Shown here: in pieces, positions 34,277 to 42,606 of the stretch
Position numbering within the stretch: position 1 is the stretch's first letter
Layout of the letters: each line of letters opens with the position of its first letter
Assembly: GCA_021794095.1 (NCBI GenBank)
Contig: JAJYRN010000021.1
Coordinates: 1 to 46,264, forward strand
Origin: Acidobacteriota bacterium
GTDB taxonomy: Bacteria > Acidobacteriota > Holophagae > Holophagales > Holophagaceae
DNA length: 46,264 bases
Direction: 5' to 3'
Translations under genes and position numbers: made by a program
The notes under the pieces: generated by a model
Seen by the model: only the letters and a program-made list of their open reading frames with translations
Database searches by the model: none
Told to the model about the DNA's origin: nothing

Positions 34277-36184
34277 TCAGCGCCGATGAGGTTCAGGCGG
34301 CCGCCCTCGGGGCGCAGCAGGGGCCGGGCGGGGTTCCGGCCTAGGCGCAGGACGGTCCTGGCTTGGGGCGGGGCGATTCTCGAAGCTTCGCTCCCGCGGG
34401 GGCGGCGCTTCGTACCGGCGCTCTGGCGCAGGCGCAGGGCGATTCTCGAAGCTCCGCTCCCGCGGGGACGGGGCCTCGTACCGGCGTTCCGGCGCAGGCG
34501 CAGGGCGGTTCTCGAAGCTGCGCTCCCGCGGGGGCGGGGCCTCATACCGGCGCTCCGGCGCAGGCGACGGACGATTGTCGAAGCTGCGTTGCCGCGGCGA
34601 AGGCGCCGGGCGGTCCTGGCCCGGGGCCGGACGGTTCTCGAAACTGCGGCTCTGCGGCGAAGGCGCCGTGCGATCCTGGCCCGGGGCTGGACGGTTCTCG
34701 AAGCTCCGCTCCCGCGGTCCAGGCGCAGGGCGATCCTGGCCTGGGGCCGGGCGGTTCTCGAAGGGAACGCGCCGCGGGCCGGCGGCGGCCCGGGTACCCG
34801 TGCCGCGCGGCGGCACCATGTCGCGCCGGAAGTGGACCGAGCGCCCTGTGGCGGCCTGGGCTTGCCGGTCATAGGCCATCAGGCGTTCCCGGTTCACATT
34901 GGGCCGGAACGTGGCCTGGATCTGCGCGGGGTTGCGGAACTCCGCGCGGGAGACCATCAGCGGAGCGGTCCGCCAGGGCGGCGTGAGGCTGCGGCCGCCA
35001 GGCTGCCAGGAGGTGGCGCCAGTACCCGTGTTGAAGGTGCGCAGCACATTGGCATCCGAGTAGATGTGGCCCCGCACATTCCCCACATTGATGTAGTTCA
35101 CGGACATGACGTTCCAGCAGTAGCCGCCCCCCCAGGCGCCGTAGCCCCAGTGACAGGGCGTGTTGTAGTAGCCGAGGGGCGCCCAGCCGCAGTAGCCGGA
35201 GCTGTAGTCCCAGGCCACCCAAGCCGGGCTGTAATAGACGCCAGGGATCCAGGTCCAGCCGAGGCCCACGCTCCAGTTCCAGCGCCCATGGTGGTAGGTG
35301 ACGTAGGCCCAAGGCTCGGACGAGATCCAGGTCATGCCGCCGTCATAGGGCGCCCAGCGGCCGTCGTAGTAGGGCCGCCAGTCATCGGCGACCCCCTCGG
35401 GCTGCCAGACCCAGCCGTATTCGTCGGACTGGACCCAGCGCCCGTTGTTGTCCAGTTCGTCAGAGTAGTAGCGGAGTTGGGAAGGCACCCGGTCCCAGCT
35501 TTCCCCGCGATGGACCACCATGGCGCTCACGCTCCAGCGGTCGAAATCATCGCTGTCGTAGGTGTTGAACCCGCGCACCCGGTCCAGGCCATCCTCGGGG
35601 CTGTAGACCGTCAGACGGTCCCCGGCGGCCACCACAGTCCGGTTCCGGTCGTTGGCGAAATCCACATGGCCGTCATAGACCAGCAGACGGGTGGTGTTGT
35701 CCCGCTCGGCCTCAATGCCGAAGCTGCCCCGGTCGAAGCAGGTAGCTGATCCAGAGGGGGTATCCACCCGGAACCGCAGGCTGGATTGGCCGCCCAGCTG
35801 GACGCGGAGTCGGCCGTAGTCGAGTCGCAGCAGCACCTGCTTTTCATTGTCACGGGTGGTGAACAGGCTGGCCACGGTGAACCGGGTGGCCCCCGCGAAA
35901 GCGATCCGGGTGCCATCTCCCAGTTGCAGAACGCCACGGCCGCGGCTATCCACGACATCGCCCTCGCCCACAGGAGTGCCCAGGGTGAGGGTATCGCTCA
36001 ACTCGCCATTCTGGATGCGCACATCGCCCTCCACCACGCGAACCATGGCGTAGCGGTCGGGGGATTCGCCCTGGTAGGTGGTCTCGCCCGGAGATGGTGC
36101 AGGGGCCGTGCTCTGGGCGGATACCAGGACTGCGGGAATCATGGCTGCCATCAGCCAGCGGGACGTGCGGAAGGTCGCGTTCAT
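34277..36184 (-). CDS. Secreted FecR / DUF6600-type protein with a Pro/Arg-rich repeat tail
   Basis: 635 residues. A signal peptide (LMAAMIPAVLVSAQS) precedes a FecR-like domain (about 45-190: VVEGDVRIQNGE, GRGVLQLGDGTRIAF). A Trp/Tyr-rich DUF6600-type region follows (about 230-350: YGWVWQPEGV, WRPYYDGRWAPYDGG, GWAPLGYYN). The C-terminal 160 residues are seven tandem repeats of the SFENRPAP type. Proteins of this kind are exported and of unknown function; the FecR domain here is not next to a sigma factor or TonB receptor. GGAGG stands six bases before the ATG. Confidence 0.85.
   Translation of the reverse strand: MNATFRTSRWLMAAMIPAVLVSAQSTAPAPSPGETTYQGESPDRYAMVRVVEGDVRIQNGELSDTLTLGTPVGEGDVVDSRGRGVLQLGDGTRIAFAGATRFTVASLFTTRDNEKQVLLRLDYGRLRVQLGGQSSLRFRVDTPSGSATCFDRGSFGIEAERDNTTRLLVYDGHVDFANDRNRTVVAAGDRLTVYSPEDGLDRVRGFNTYDSDDFDRWSVSAMVVHRGESWDRVPSQLRYYSDELDNNGRWVQSDEYGWVWQPEGVADDWRPYYDGRWAPYDGGMTWISSEPWAYVTYHHGRWNWSVGLGWTWIPGVYYSPAWVAWDYSSGYCGWAPLGYYNTPCHWGYGAWGGGYCWNVMSVNYINVGNVRGHIYSDANVLRTFNTGTGATSWQPGGRSLTPPWRTAPLMVSRAEFRNPAQIQATFRPNVNRERLMAYDRQAQAATGRSVHFRRDMVPPRGTGTRAAAGPRRVPFENRPAPGQDRPAPGPRERSFENRPAPGQDRTAPSPQSRSFENRPAPGQDRPAPSPRQRSFDNRPSPAPERRYEAPPPRERSFENRPAPAPERRYEAPSPRERSFENRPAPAPERRYEAPPPRERSFENRPAPSQDRPAPRPEPRPAPAAPRGRPPEPHRR
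34340..34765 (-). repeat. Coding tandem repeat of 60- and 66-bp units
   Basis: Within the FecR-like gene there are, in reading order, three 20-residue units of the type FENRPAPGQDRPAP, then three 22-residue units of the type FENRPAPAPERRYEAP, then one partial unit. Both types share (R)SFENRPAP and a PRER end. The switch from one type to the other suggests two rounds of local duplication. Confidence 0.88.
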
Positions 36185-36270
36185 GGACTGCCTCCGTGTA
36201 TCAGATGGATGCCGTCTAGCTCAGCATCGGTTCCGGAATCATCCACGCCAGGGTCGTGCCAATCCGGACT

Positions 36271-36933
36271 TCATCCTTGGGGAAAGGGTACCAGCGCCGT
36301 TCCTTTTGGAGCGGTATCGGGCTTGGGGCCGAGGGCCGCCAGACGCGGCAGGAAGGCGATCCAGGGCAGAAACCAGCGCGACGCGCTCCCTGGATCGGGC
36401 CGTCGGGCGATAACCTCCAGCCGGTCTGGCAGGAACCGGAGGTCGAAATCCTGCCCGGGTGGCAGGGGCAGGTAGATGATCCGGCCGGTCGCTGGGTGGA
36501 TCACGGCCAGAACTGTTTCGCCATCGCCGAGAATCCACAGCAGGCCATCCAGGAAGGGCCGGAAATCCTCGGCGCACCACTGGAGCGCGCCCAGGCCCTT
36601 GGCCAGGGGTGTCTTCGCGGGGAAGCGCCAGGCGCCTTCCGCCGCGGCAAGGGGGACACCGCCATCCCGCCAGGCCCGCAAGGGCCTTCCCGGCAGCCCC
36701 GTCAGCAGACGGATCACGCCCTGCGCGTCCACCACGCGGAGGGTGCCATCCGGGGATACCTGGACCTGGAGGCTGCCGGCGGAAGGGGCGGGTAGAGGTG
36801 CGGCTCCAGGCTCACCCGCGGCATGCAGCACGGGCTGCCATGGCAGGGGCTGTACATGCTGCCAGGGCAGTTGGGATGGAACCTGAGCGGCCAGCGGGCC
36901 AAGGGCCGTCAGGACAAGGGCTGCCAGCCGCAC
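36271..36933 (-). CDS. Secreted protein of unknown function overlapping tatD
   Basis: 220 residues from a GTG at 36933, with GGAGG four bases upstream. A signal peptide is evident (VRLAALVLTALGPLAAQ). The mature part has strand-rich segments such as SLQVQVSPDGTLRVVDAQGVIRLL and GETVLAVIHPATGRIIYLPLPPG, reminiscent of a short beta-propeller or lipoprotein-like fold, but I recognise no family. Its first 25 bases overlap the end of tatD, so it is probably translated from the same message. The overlapped start makes the exact N-terminus dependent on the ribosome site noted. Confidence 0.7.
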   Translation of the reverse strand: MRLAALVLTALGPLAAQVPSQLPWQHVQPLPWQPVLHAAGEPGAAPLPAPSAGSLQVQVSPDGTLRVVDAQGVIRLLTGLPGRPLRAWRDGGVPLAAAEGAWRFPAKTPLAKGLGALQWCAEDFRPFLDGLLWILGDGETVLAVIHPATGRIIYLPLPPGQDFDLRFLPDRLEVIARRPDPGSASRWFLPWIAFLPRLAALGPKPDTAPKGTALVPFPQG

Positions 36934-37688
36934 AGGGCCTCCAGGTTGCGGGTGGTGCGGTCCGCCAGGGCCTCCGGGGACATCCCCCGCAGCGCGGCCA
37001 CCGCCTCGGCCGTAAACCGCACGAAGGCCGGCTCGTTGGGCTTGCCCCGGTACGGCACTGGCGCGAGGAAGGGCGAGTCGGTTTCCACCAGGATCCGGTC
37101 CACCGGGGCCCAGGCGGCCACCTCGCGCACCGCGTCGGCCTTCTTGAAGGTGACAATGCCCGCGAAGCTCAGGTAGAAACCAAGGTCCAGCGCCCGCTCG
37201 GCGAAGGGCCGGTCCTCGCTGAAGCAGTGGATGATGCCGCGCACCGCGCCGGCGTCCTCCTCCTCGAGAACGCGCAGGGTGGCCTCCGGGGCCGAACGGG
37301 TGTGGATCATCAGCGGCTTGCCCAGGCGCTTCGCGAGGCGAATCTGGGCCCGGAAGGCCGCTTCCTGGACCTCGCGGGGGCTCAGATCGTAGTGCCAGTC
37401 GAGGCCGGTCTCGCCCACGAACAGGATCGCGGGATCCGCCAGAAGGCTCGCCAGAGCCGCCTCGACCTCCGGGGTCCACGTCGTCGCGTCGTGGGGGTGG
37501 ACACCCAGGCTCCCGCGGATCTGAGGGAAGCGGTGAGTCAGCTCCAGTACGGCCCGGGAATCCTCCAGATCCGTTCCCACCGCCACGAACCCGGTAACGC
37601 CCGCCGCCCGAGCCCGATCCAGCAGGGGCTCCAGCGAACGCCCCTCCAGATGGCTCCCAGTCATGTGGCAATGGGCATCAACGAGCAT
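36909..37688 (-). CDS. tatD: TatD-family metal-dependent hydrolase
   Basis: 259 residues. Metal ligands are visible in the opening DAHCHM (H-x-H), the Glu in GETGLDWHYD, H in MIHTRS, H in IIHCFSED and the late Asp in LVETDSPFLAP. Family members are DNases or amidohydrolases acting on damaged nucleic acid. GGGAGG lies four bases before the ATG. Divergent from the kinase at 37761 across 72 bases. Confidence 0.92.
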   Translation of the reverse strand: MLVDAHCHMTGSHLEGRSLEPLLDRARAAGVTGFVAVGTDLEDSRAVLELTHRFPQIRGSLGVHPHDATTWTPEVEAALASLLADPAILFVGETGLDWHYDLSPREVQEAAFRAQIRLAKRLGKPLMIHTRSAPEATLRVLEEEDAGAVRGIIHCFSEDRPFAERALDLGFYLSFAGIVTFKKADAVREVAAWAPVDRILVETDSPFLAPVPYRGKPNEPAFVRFTAEAVAALRGMSPEALADRTTRNLEALCGWQPLS

Positions 37689-37748
37689 GGGCCTCCCTCA
37701 CGCCATGATCCCACGCCCCACGGACTTGAGCGTGGCCATCCTGTGACC

Positions 37749-37754
37749 GATAGA
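37749..37754 (+). promoter_or_regulatory. Promoter of the sensor kinase gene
   Basis: TTGAGC (37726-37731), a 17-base spacer, and GATAGA (37749-37754) end six bases before the ATG at 37761. No ribosome site is seen, so the message would start at or near the ATG. Confidence 0.45.
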
Positions 37755-37760
37755 TCTCCC

Positions 37761-40700
37761 ATGGCACGCACATTGCGAGTCCTATCGGGTCTGCTGCTGG
37801 GCTGGACCCTCATCTTCTGCCAGCAGCCTGCCTTCCGTCGCTTCGGCCTTCGGGAGGGCCTGCCGCAAAGCCAGGTCACGGCCCTGCTGGAAGACCGCGC
37901 GGGTTTCATCTGGCTCGGTACCGAAACGGGCGGCGTGGCGCGGCTCGGGGCCTCCGGCTTCAAGTCCTTTGGCGCGCCCGAGGGCCTGAAGGCCCGCCTG
38001 GTGAGCGCCCTGCTCGAAGACCGCCAGGGCCGCATCTGGGTGGCCAGCGCCGAGGGCCTCTCGTCCATCCGGGGTGATGCTGTGGTGAACTTCGGGCCGG
38101 ACCAGGGGCTTCCCGCCGCGCCGACCCTCTGCCTGAGCCTCGATGGCGCGGGCCATCTCCTGGCGGGCAGCCACGCAGGCCTGTTCCGGAAGGAGGGGGA
38201 CCGTTTCACACGGGTGCCCCTGCCCAAGCCCTTCGACCACCAGCCGATCCGCCTGCTGGCCCGGGACCGGGCCCAGGGAATCTGGATGGTCGGCGCGGGA
38301 CGCCTCATCGCCCGCTGGGATGACCGGGGGCTCCGTACATACCCGCTGCCGCCCAGCGCCGGGAAGGCTCCCCTCCAGGATCTGGAGGCCGACCCGCAGG
38401 GGCGGATCTGGGTGCTGCTGCAGGATCGCCTGCTCCGCATGGAGCGGGGCGCCTGGATCCAGGTTCCCCTGCCGGACCTTCCCCCCAATCCCAAGATGAT
38501 CAGCCTTCAGTTCGATGCCCAGGGCGGCGGTTCCCTGATCGCCCTGGGGGGCGACGGCCTGCTGATCCTGCCCGCGCATGGGCCTGCCCAGCGCCTGACC
38601 GCTGCGGATGGCCTCCCACGGGACCGCATCCTGGTGGCCCTCCGGGATCGCCGGAATGTGCTGTGGGTGGGCTCTGATGGGGACGGGCTGGCGGCCCAGG
38701 CGATCCCCGGCCTGTGGTCCCTGGACAGCGCCCCCCGTGTGCCCGGGAAGAACCTGGCTGCCGTGATGGCCATCTGCCGCCTGGCCCCTGGACGGGTGCT
38801 GCTGGCCAGCAGCACGGGGCTCTACCTGGTGGAGGAAGGCCGCGGCATCACGGGTCATTGGGGCAAACCCCAGGGCCTGCCGTCCAATGAGCTGTGGTGC
38901 GCGGTACCCGATGGCCAGGGCGGGGCCTGGATCGGCACGGACCGTGGGCTCGCGCGGTGGCGCCAGGGCCGGGTGGCGCCGGCCGGTCCTCGGGACCTGA
39001 GCCGCACCAGCGTGATCACCCTCGTCTGGGACCAGGGCCGGCTTCTCGCAGGCACCGAACGGGGCCTGTTCGTACTGGACCCGGCGGGACGCGCCCTGTT
39101 CCACGCCGCCCTCCCCCCGGAGATGGGGACCGAGGAAGTTGACGATGTCCTGCGGTACCAGGGCCAGTTGCTACTGGCCACGCCTGTGGGCCTGTGGCGG
39201 CTGGAGGGCCAGCGGCTGGTCCAGGCCTACCGGGAAGCCCCCTTCGCCACCACCAGCGTGACCTGCATGACTGCGGATGCTTACGGGAACCTGTGGGTGG
39301 GCACCATGAACGGCCTCCTGCGGCTGTCGGGCGGGGCCTGGACCACCTACGGCGTAGCCCAGGGGCTCGGAGATGACAGCATCAACTTCCTCGCCCCCCT
39401 TAGTCCGGACTGCATGGCGGTCGGCCACAACCGCGGCGTGGACATCCTCAACGGGCGCACCATCCAGCACCTCTCGCAGAGCCAGGGCCTCATCTCGGAC
39501 GAGACCAACCACGACGGATTCATGCTCGAACCGCAGGGCCGCCTGTGGATCGGCATGATCGGCGGCGTGAACATCCTCGATCACCCGGAGACCTTCCGGA
39601 ATCCACCGCTCCGGCCGCCGACCCTCCTGGAAGCGCGCTGGCCCGGCGGACAGGCCGGTCTGCCCCAGGACGCCCACCTTCCCCCCAAGCCGGACTATCT
39701 GGAGATCACCTTCGACACAGCCGAACCCCTCGTGGCAGTACCCCTCCACTATGAAGCGTTCATGGAAGGGGTGGATGACGGCTGGCGACCCATTGCCCAG
39801 GAGGGCCTCGCCCTCCACTACCGCCGGCTGGCCGCGGGCGCGTACCGCCTTCATCTGCGCGTCCGGCAGGCGGGTGGGCCCTGGGTCGAGGCCCGGACAC
39901 TGGCCCTCGCCATCCAGCCCGCGTGGTACGAAACCTGGATGGTGCGGGGAGGGCTCGCCCTGGCGGCCCTGGGCCTGCTCTGGGGCATCGTCTGGCTGCG
40001 GGGGCACCGACTCGCCCTCCGCGCCCGGACGCTGGAGGAGACCATCGAGACGCGCACCCAGACCCTGGCCCGCCAGAACTGGGCCCTGGAACAGGCCCAT
40101 GGCCAGATCAAGCGCAGCCTGGAATCGCGCCTGAAACTCATGGACATGGTGACCCATGACCTGCGCTCGCCCCTCACGAGCATCATGCTCACCCTCGACC
40201 GCCTGCGCGAGACGGCCCCTGTGCCCGTGAACCTGCTCGACATCATGGACCGGGAAGCCAACCGCATCGAAGCTCTGGTGCGGAACCTGCTCGACCAGAG
40301 CCGCTCCGAGACCCTGCTCCAGAGCCTGAAGCTGACCCCGACCCTGGCGGTGTCGGTGACGGAAGGCTTCGAGGAGGTGCTGCGCCTCAAGGCCGAAGCC
40401 AAAGGCCTGGCCTTCCACCTCGAGGTGGCGCCCAAGACAGCCCGGGCCTTCATTCGCGCTGATCTCGCAACGCTCCAGCAGGTCATGCTCAACCTTTTCG
40501 AGAATGCCCTGAAGTTCACCCCCAGCGGCGGGCAGGTGGGCATCCAGTCCTCGGTGGACGCCTCCCAGGGCCTCTGGATCCTGGAGGTCTGGGATTCCGG
40601 GCGGGGGCTCGATCCTGATCAGATCCAGCGCATTCTCCAGCCCTTCCAGCAAGTCCAGTCCCGCGATGCGGCCCAGGGCTGGGGGCTCGGGCTCTCCATC

Positions 40701-40826
40701 TGCCAGGACATCCTCGAAGCCCATGGCGGCCTGATGCGGATCACCAGCGAACCCGGTCGCGGCGCCTGTTTCCAGGTCGCCATCCCTATCATTCCCGAGG
40801 GCCCATCCACCCTCCTGCAGCCATGA
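37761..40826 (+). CDS. Reg_prop / Y_Y_Y sensor histidine kinase
   Basis: 1021 residues. After a signal-anchor (RVLSGLLLGWTLIFCQQP) come about a dozen two-component-regulator propeller repeats, each with a G-L-P-x-x-x-V...D-x-x-G-x-I/L-W-V/L-G-T pattern (about 25-610), then a Y_Y_Y-like beta domain (about 640-725) and a membrane helix near 735-755. The HisKA domain has H799 in MVTHDLRSPLTS, and the ATPase domain shows the N box (MLNLFENALKF), DSGRGLD and GWGLGLSIC. No receiver is attached and no response regulator adjoins. Such sensors often detect extracellular sugars or polymers; the ligand here is unknown. The stop overlaps the next gene by four bases. Confidence 0.93.
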   Translation: MARTLRVLSGLLLGWTLIFCQQPAFRRFGLREGLPQSQVTALLEDRAGFIWLGTETGGVARLGASGFKSFGAPEGLKARLVSALLEDRQGRIWVASAEGLSSIRGDAVVNFGPDQGLPAAPTLCLSLDGAGHLLAGSHAGLFRKEGDRFTRVPLPKPFDHQPIRLLARDRAQGIWMVGAGRLIARWDDRGLRTYPLPPSAGKAPLQDLEADPQGRIWVLLQDRLLRMERGAWIQVPLPDLPPNPKMISLQFDAQGGGSLIALGGDGLLILPAHGPAQRLTAADGLPRDRILVALRDRRNVLWVGSDGDGLAAQAIPGLWSLDSAPRVPGKNLAAVMAICRLAPGRVLLASSTGLYLVEEGRGITGHWGKPQGLPSNELWCAVPDGQGGAWIGTDRGLARWRQGRVAPAGPRDLSRTSVITLVWDQGRLLAGTERGLFVLDPAGRALFHAALPPEMGTEEVDDVLRYQGQLLLATPVGLWRLEGQRLVQAYREAPFATTSVTCMTADAYGNLWVGTMNGLLRLSGGAWTTYGVAQGLGDDSINFLAPLSPDCMAVGHNRGVDILNGRTIQHLSQSQGLISDETNHDGFMLEPQGRLWIGMIGGVNILDHPETFRNPPLRPPTLLEARWPGGQAGLPQDAHLPPKPDYLEITFDTAEPLVAVPLHYEAFMEGVDDGWRPIAQEGLALHYRRLAAGAYRLHLRVRQAGGPWVEARTLALAIQPAWYETWMVRGGLALAALGLLWGIVWLRGHRLALRARTLEETIETRTQTLARQNWALEQAHGQIKRSLESRLKLMDMVTHDLRSPLTSIMLTLDRLRETAPVPVNLLDIMDREANRIEALVRNLLDQSRSETLLQSLKLTPTLAVSVTEGFEEVLRLKAEAKGLAFHLEVAPKTARAFIRADLATLQQVMLNLFENALKFTPSGGQVGIQSSVDASQGLWILEVWDSGRGLDPDQIQRILQPFQQVQSRDAAQGWGLGLSICQDILEAHGGLMRITSEPGRGACFQVAIPIIPEGPSTLLQP

Positions 40827-41437
40827 CTCCACCGCTGGCAGCGACCGGGGCCAGCCCTGGCGCGCAAACTGAGACGGGGCTTCTGCTTCTCACGGGCGGC
40901 CGGGGTTCCCGCATGGGCGTGCCCAAGCATCTCCTCGACCATCCAGCGGGCGGCACCTGGGGTGGGCACCTGGTTCGCGTTTTCGCCAGTGTCTGTCCAA
41001 AGGGCCCGATCTGCGTGCTGGGCGAGCCGCTCCCGGACTGGCCCACCCTGCCCCGCCTGGATGATCCCCGTCAAGGCCCGGCAGTGGCGCTGCGGACCTG
41101 GAGCGGCCTCTCGGCGCCCGCCGCCCAGCGGTGGTGGGTGGTGGCCTGCGACCAGGTCCGCTGGACCCCCACCCGCCTGGGGATCTGGCTGGCCCGGGCC
41201 GCGGCAGTGGATCCCGACGCCTCCCACTGGGTACTGGCCCGCCATCAAGGGCACCTGCAGCCCCTGGGAAGCCTATTACCCGCCGCATTCCGGCCTCGTC
41301 TCGCAGACATGGCGAGTCAGTCGCTACTGGCCCTGGTGGAACCGCTTCCCCACCTCATTCTGGACCTCGAGGGTAATGAATGGCTGGATGTGGACACTCC
41401 TGAGGCACGAAAGGCCTTCGAGAAGGCTGAAGACTGA
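40823..41437 (+). CDS. mobA: MobA-like molybdenum cofactor nucleotidyltransferase
   Basis: 204 residues. The N-terminal nucleotide-binding signature LLLTGGRGSRMGVPKHLL matches the LxGGxSxRMGxxK of MobA-type enzymes, and VVACDQVRW replaces the usual PCDxP metal loop. Such enzymes attach GMP (or CMP) to molybdopterin for molybdenum enzymes. The variant CDQV loop lowers certainty about substrate. It is translationally coupled to the kinase upstream. Confidence 0.75.
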   Translation: MTPPLAATGASPGAQTETGLLLLTGGRGSRMGVPKHLLDHPAGGTWGGHLVRVFASVCPKGPICVLGEPLPDWPTLPRLDDPRQGPAVALRTWSGLSAPAAQRWWVVACDQVRWTPTRLGIWLARAAAVDPDASHWVLARHQGHLQPLGSLLPAAFRPRLADMASQSLLALVEPLPHLILDLEGNEWLDVDTPEARKAFEKAED

Positions 41438-41474
41438 ATCCAGAAAACCCCTGTCTCCACGTCAAATCACCCGA

Positions 41475-41517
41475 GCATGAATTGTTTTTCGCATGATTCC
41501 AAATCCTTTATTCATGC
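41475..41517. promoter_or_regulatory. Three GCATGAAT-type half-sites upstream of the Rrf2 gene, possible operator
   Basis: GCATGAAT (41475-41482), GCATGATT (41491-41498) and the inverse ATTCATGC (41510-41517) lie in an AT-rich 206-base gap. The outer two form an inverted repeat (9 bp with the flanking A/T), and the first two are direct repeats 16 bases apart. The gap holds no gene. The Rrf2 regulator encoded just downstream could bind here. Confidence 0.4.
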
Positions 41518-41643
41518 TTGTTTCGGTTATATTCTTACGTAGTTATTTAGTCATTGGTGATGATAGTCACGAACGACTTGACCATGTTGCTTACCGTTTC
41601 ATCCTCTATATCGAACCCGAATGGGTCGTGAATGGATGGCAAC

Positions 41644-42105
41644 ATGCTCCCCCTCTCCCAGACAGCAGGCTACGCAGTGCTGGCCCTCAGCTGCCTGGAT
41701 GACCCCGGCGGCGCTCCCGCCCTGGTCCAGGATGTGGCGGCCCGCACTGGCATTCCCCGCGCCTACCTCTCCAAGCTCATGAACAGCCTGGCCCACAAGG
41801 GGCTCATTCTTGCCAAGCGGGGCAACAAAGGTGGAGTCGTCCTCGCCCAGCCGGCCCGGGAGATCACCCTGGATGTCATCGCCGAAGCGGTGGATGGCGA
41901 CGCCTGGCGCCGCACCTGCCTGCTCGGATTCAATACCTGCGCGGATGACCGGGCCTGCCCGGCCCACGCTTTCTGGAGGGAGGAACGGGATCGCATCCAC
42001 GCCCACCTCCAGCAGAACACCCTCGCGGATATCGCCAGCTTCGAGCGGAAATCCCGCACGTGGCGGCTGATGGACGCGCTACTCCCCTCGACCGTTTCCC
42101 CCTAG
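41644..42105 (+). CDS. Rrf2-family regulator with three-cysteine cluster site
   Basis: About 153 residues. The winged helix opens MLPLSQTAGYAVLALSCL, then VAARTGIPRAYLSKLMNSLAHKGLILAKRGNKGGVVLA contains the recognition helix and wing. The signature cluster is C-x6-C-x5-C (CLLGFNTCADDRAC), the Fe-S ligand set of IscR- and NsrR-type proteins. The start at 41644 matches family N-termini; an in-frame ATG at 41632 is possible. It stands upstream of the cytochrome cluster and is a likely regulator of it, responding to NO, oxygen or iron state (inference). Confidence 0.88.
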   Translation: MLPLSQTAGYAVLALSCLDDPGGAPALVQDVAARTGIPRAYLSKLMNSLAHKGLILAKRGNKGGVVLAQPAREITLDVIAEAVDGDAWRRTCLLGFNTCADDRACPAHAFWREERDRIHAHLQQNTLADIASFERKSRTWRLMDALLPSTVSP

Positions 42106-42215
42106 GGGAACCGGCCCAACCCCGAAGGACTGTCTCCAACCCCCGGAGATCAGCGTCGCTTGGCTCGAATCCAGCGGCGCCCTCCATTCCCACCCCCCAA
42201 GAAAGGATGTGCACC

Positions 42216-42542
42216 ATGCGGAACACCCTCTTCACCCTGCTGGCGATGGCCGCCCTGGCCGCGCCCCTGTCCGCCAAGGGCGGCAGCGAACTCAAGGGCA
42301 AGTTCTACATCTTGAAGCAGTGCAAGCCCTGCCACGCGGAAGGCAAGTCCGGCGGCGTCGTCACGCCCCTCATCAAGACCCAGGCCCAGTGGAAGGCCTA
42401 CTTCAAGGCCGCCAAACACAACAAGGGCACGGAGAAGCTCGGCGCGCACACCAAGCTCACGCCCGCGCAGCTGAAGGATGTCGAGGCCTTCATGGTCGCC
42501 CACGCCTCCGACTCCCCCCAGCCCATGACCTGCGGCGGCTGA
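42216..42542 (+). CDS. Secreted monoheme cytochrome c
   Basis: 108 residues from the ATG at 42216, preceded by AAGGA. A signal peptide (LFTLLAMAALAAPLSA) is followed by one CKPCH heme site. The C-terminus ends QPMTCGG, with a methionine that may be the distal heme ligand. It is probably a small periplasmic electron carrier serving the neighbouring outer-membrane protein and octaheme enzyme. Confidence 0.85.
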   Translation: MRNTLFTLLAMAALAAPLSAKGGSELKGKFYILKQCKPCHAEGKSGGVVTPLIKTQAQWKAYFKAAKHNKGTEKLGAHTKLTPAQLKDVEAFMVAHASDSPQPMTCGG

Positions 42543-42606
42543 GTCGAGCGTCTCCCCGGAATCCCCCTCCCCCACCCCTGAATCCCCTTGCTATGGAGTC
42601 CCCCCG

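Noticed and set aside
34241-35749. Long open frame opposite the FecR-like gene
   Set aside because: It mirrors the Pro/Arg repeats on the other strand; the minus-strand gene has a signal peptide, known domains and a ribosome site.
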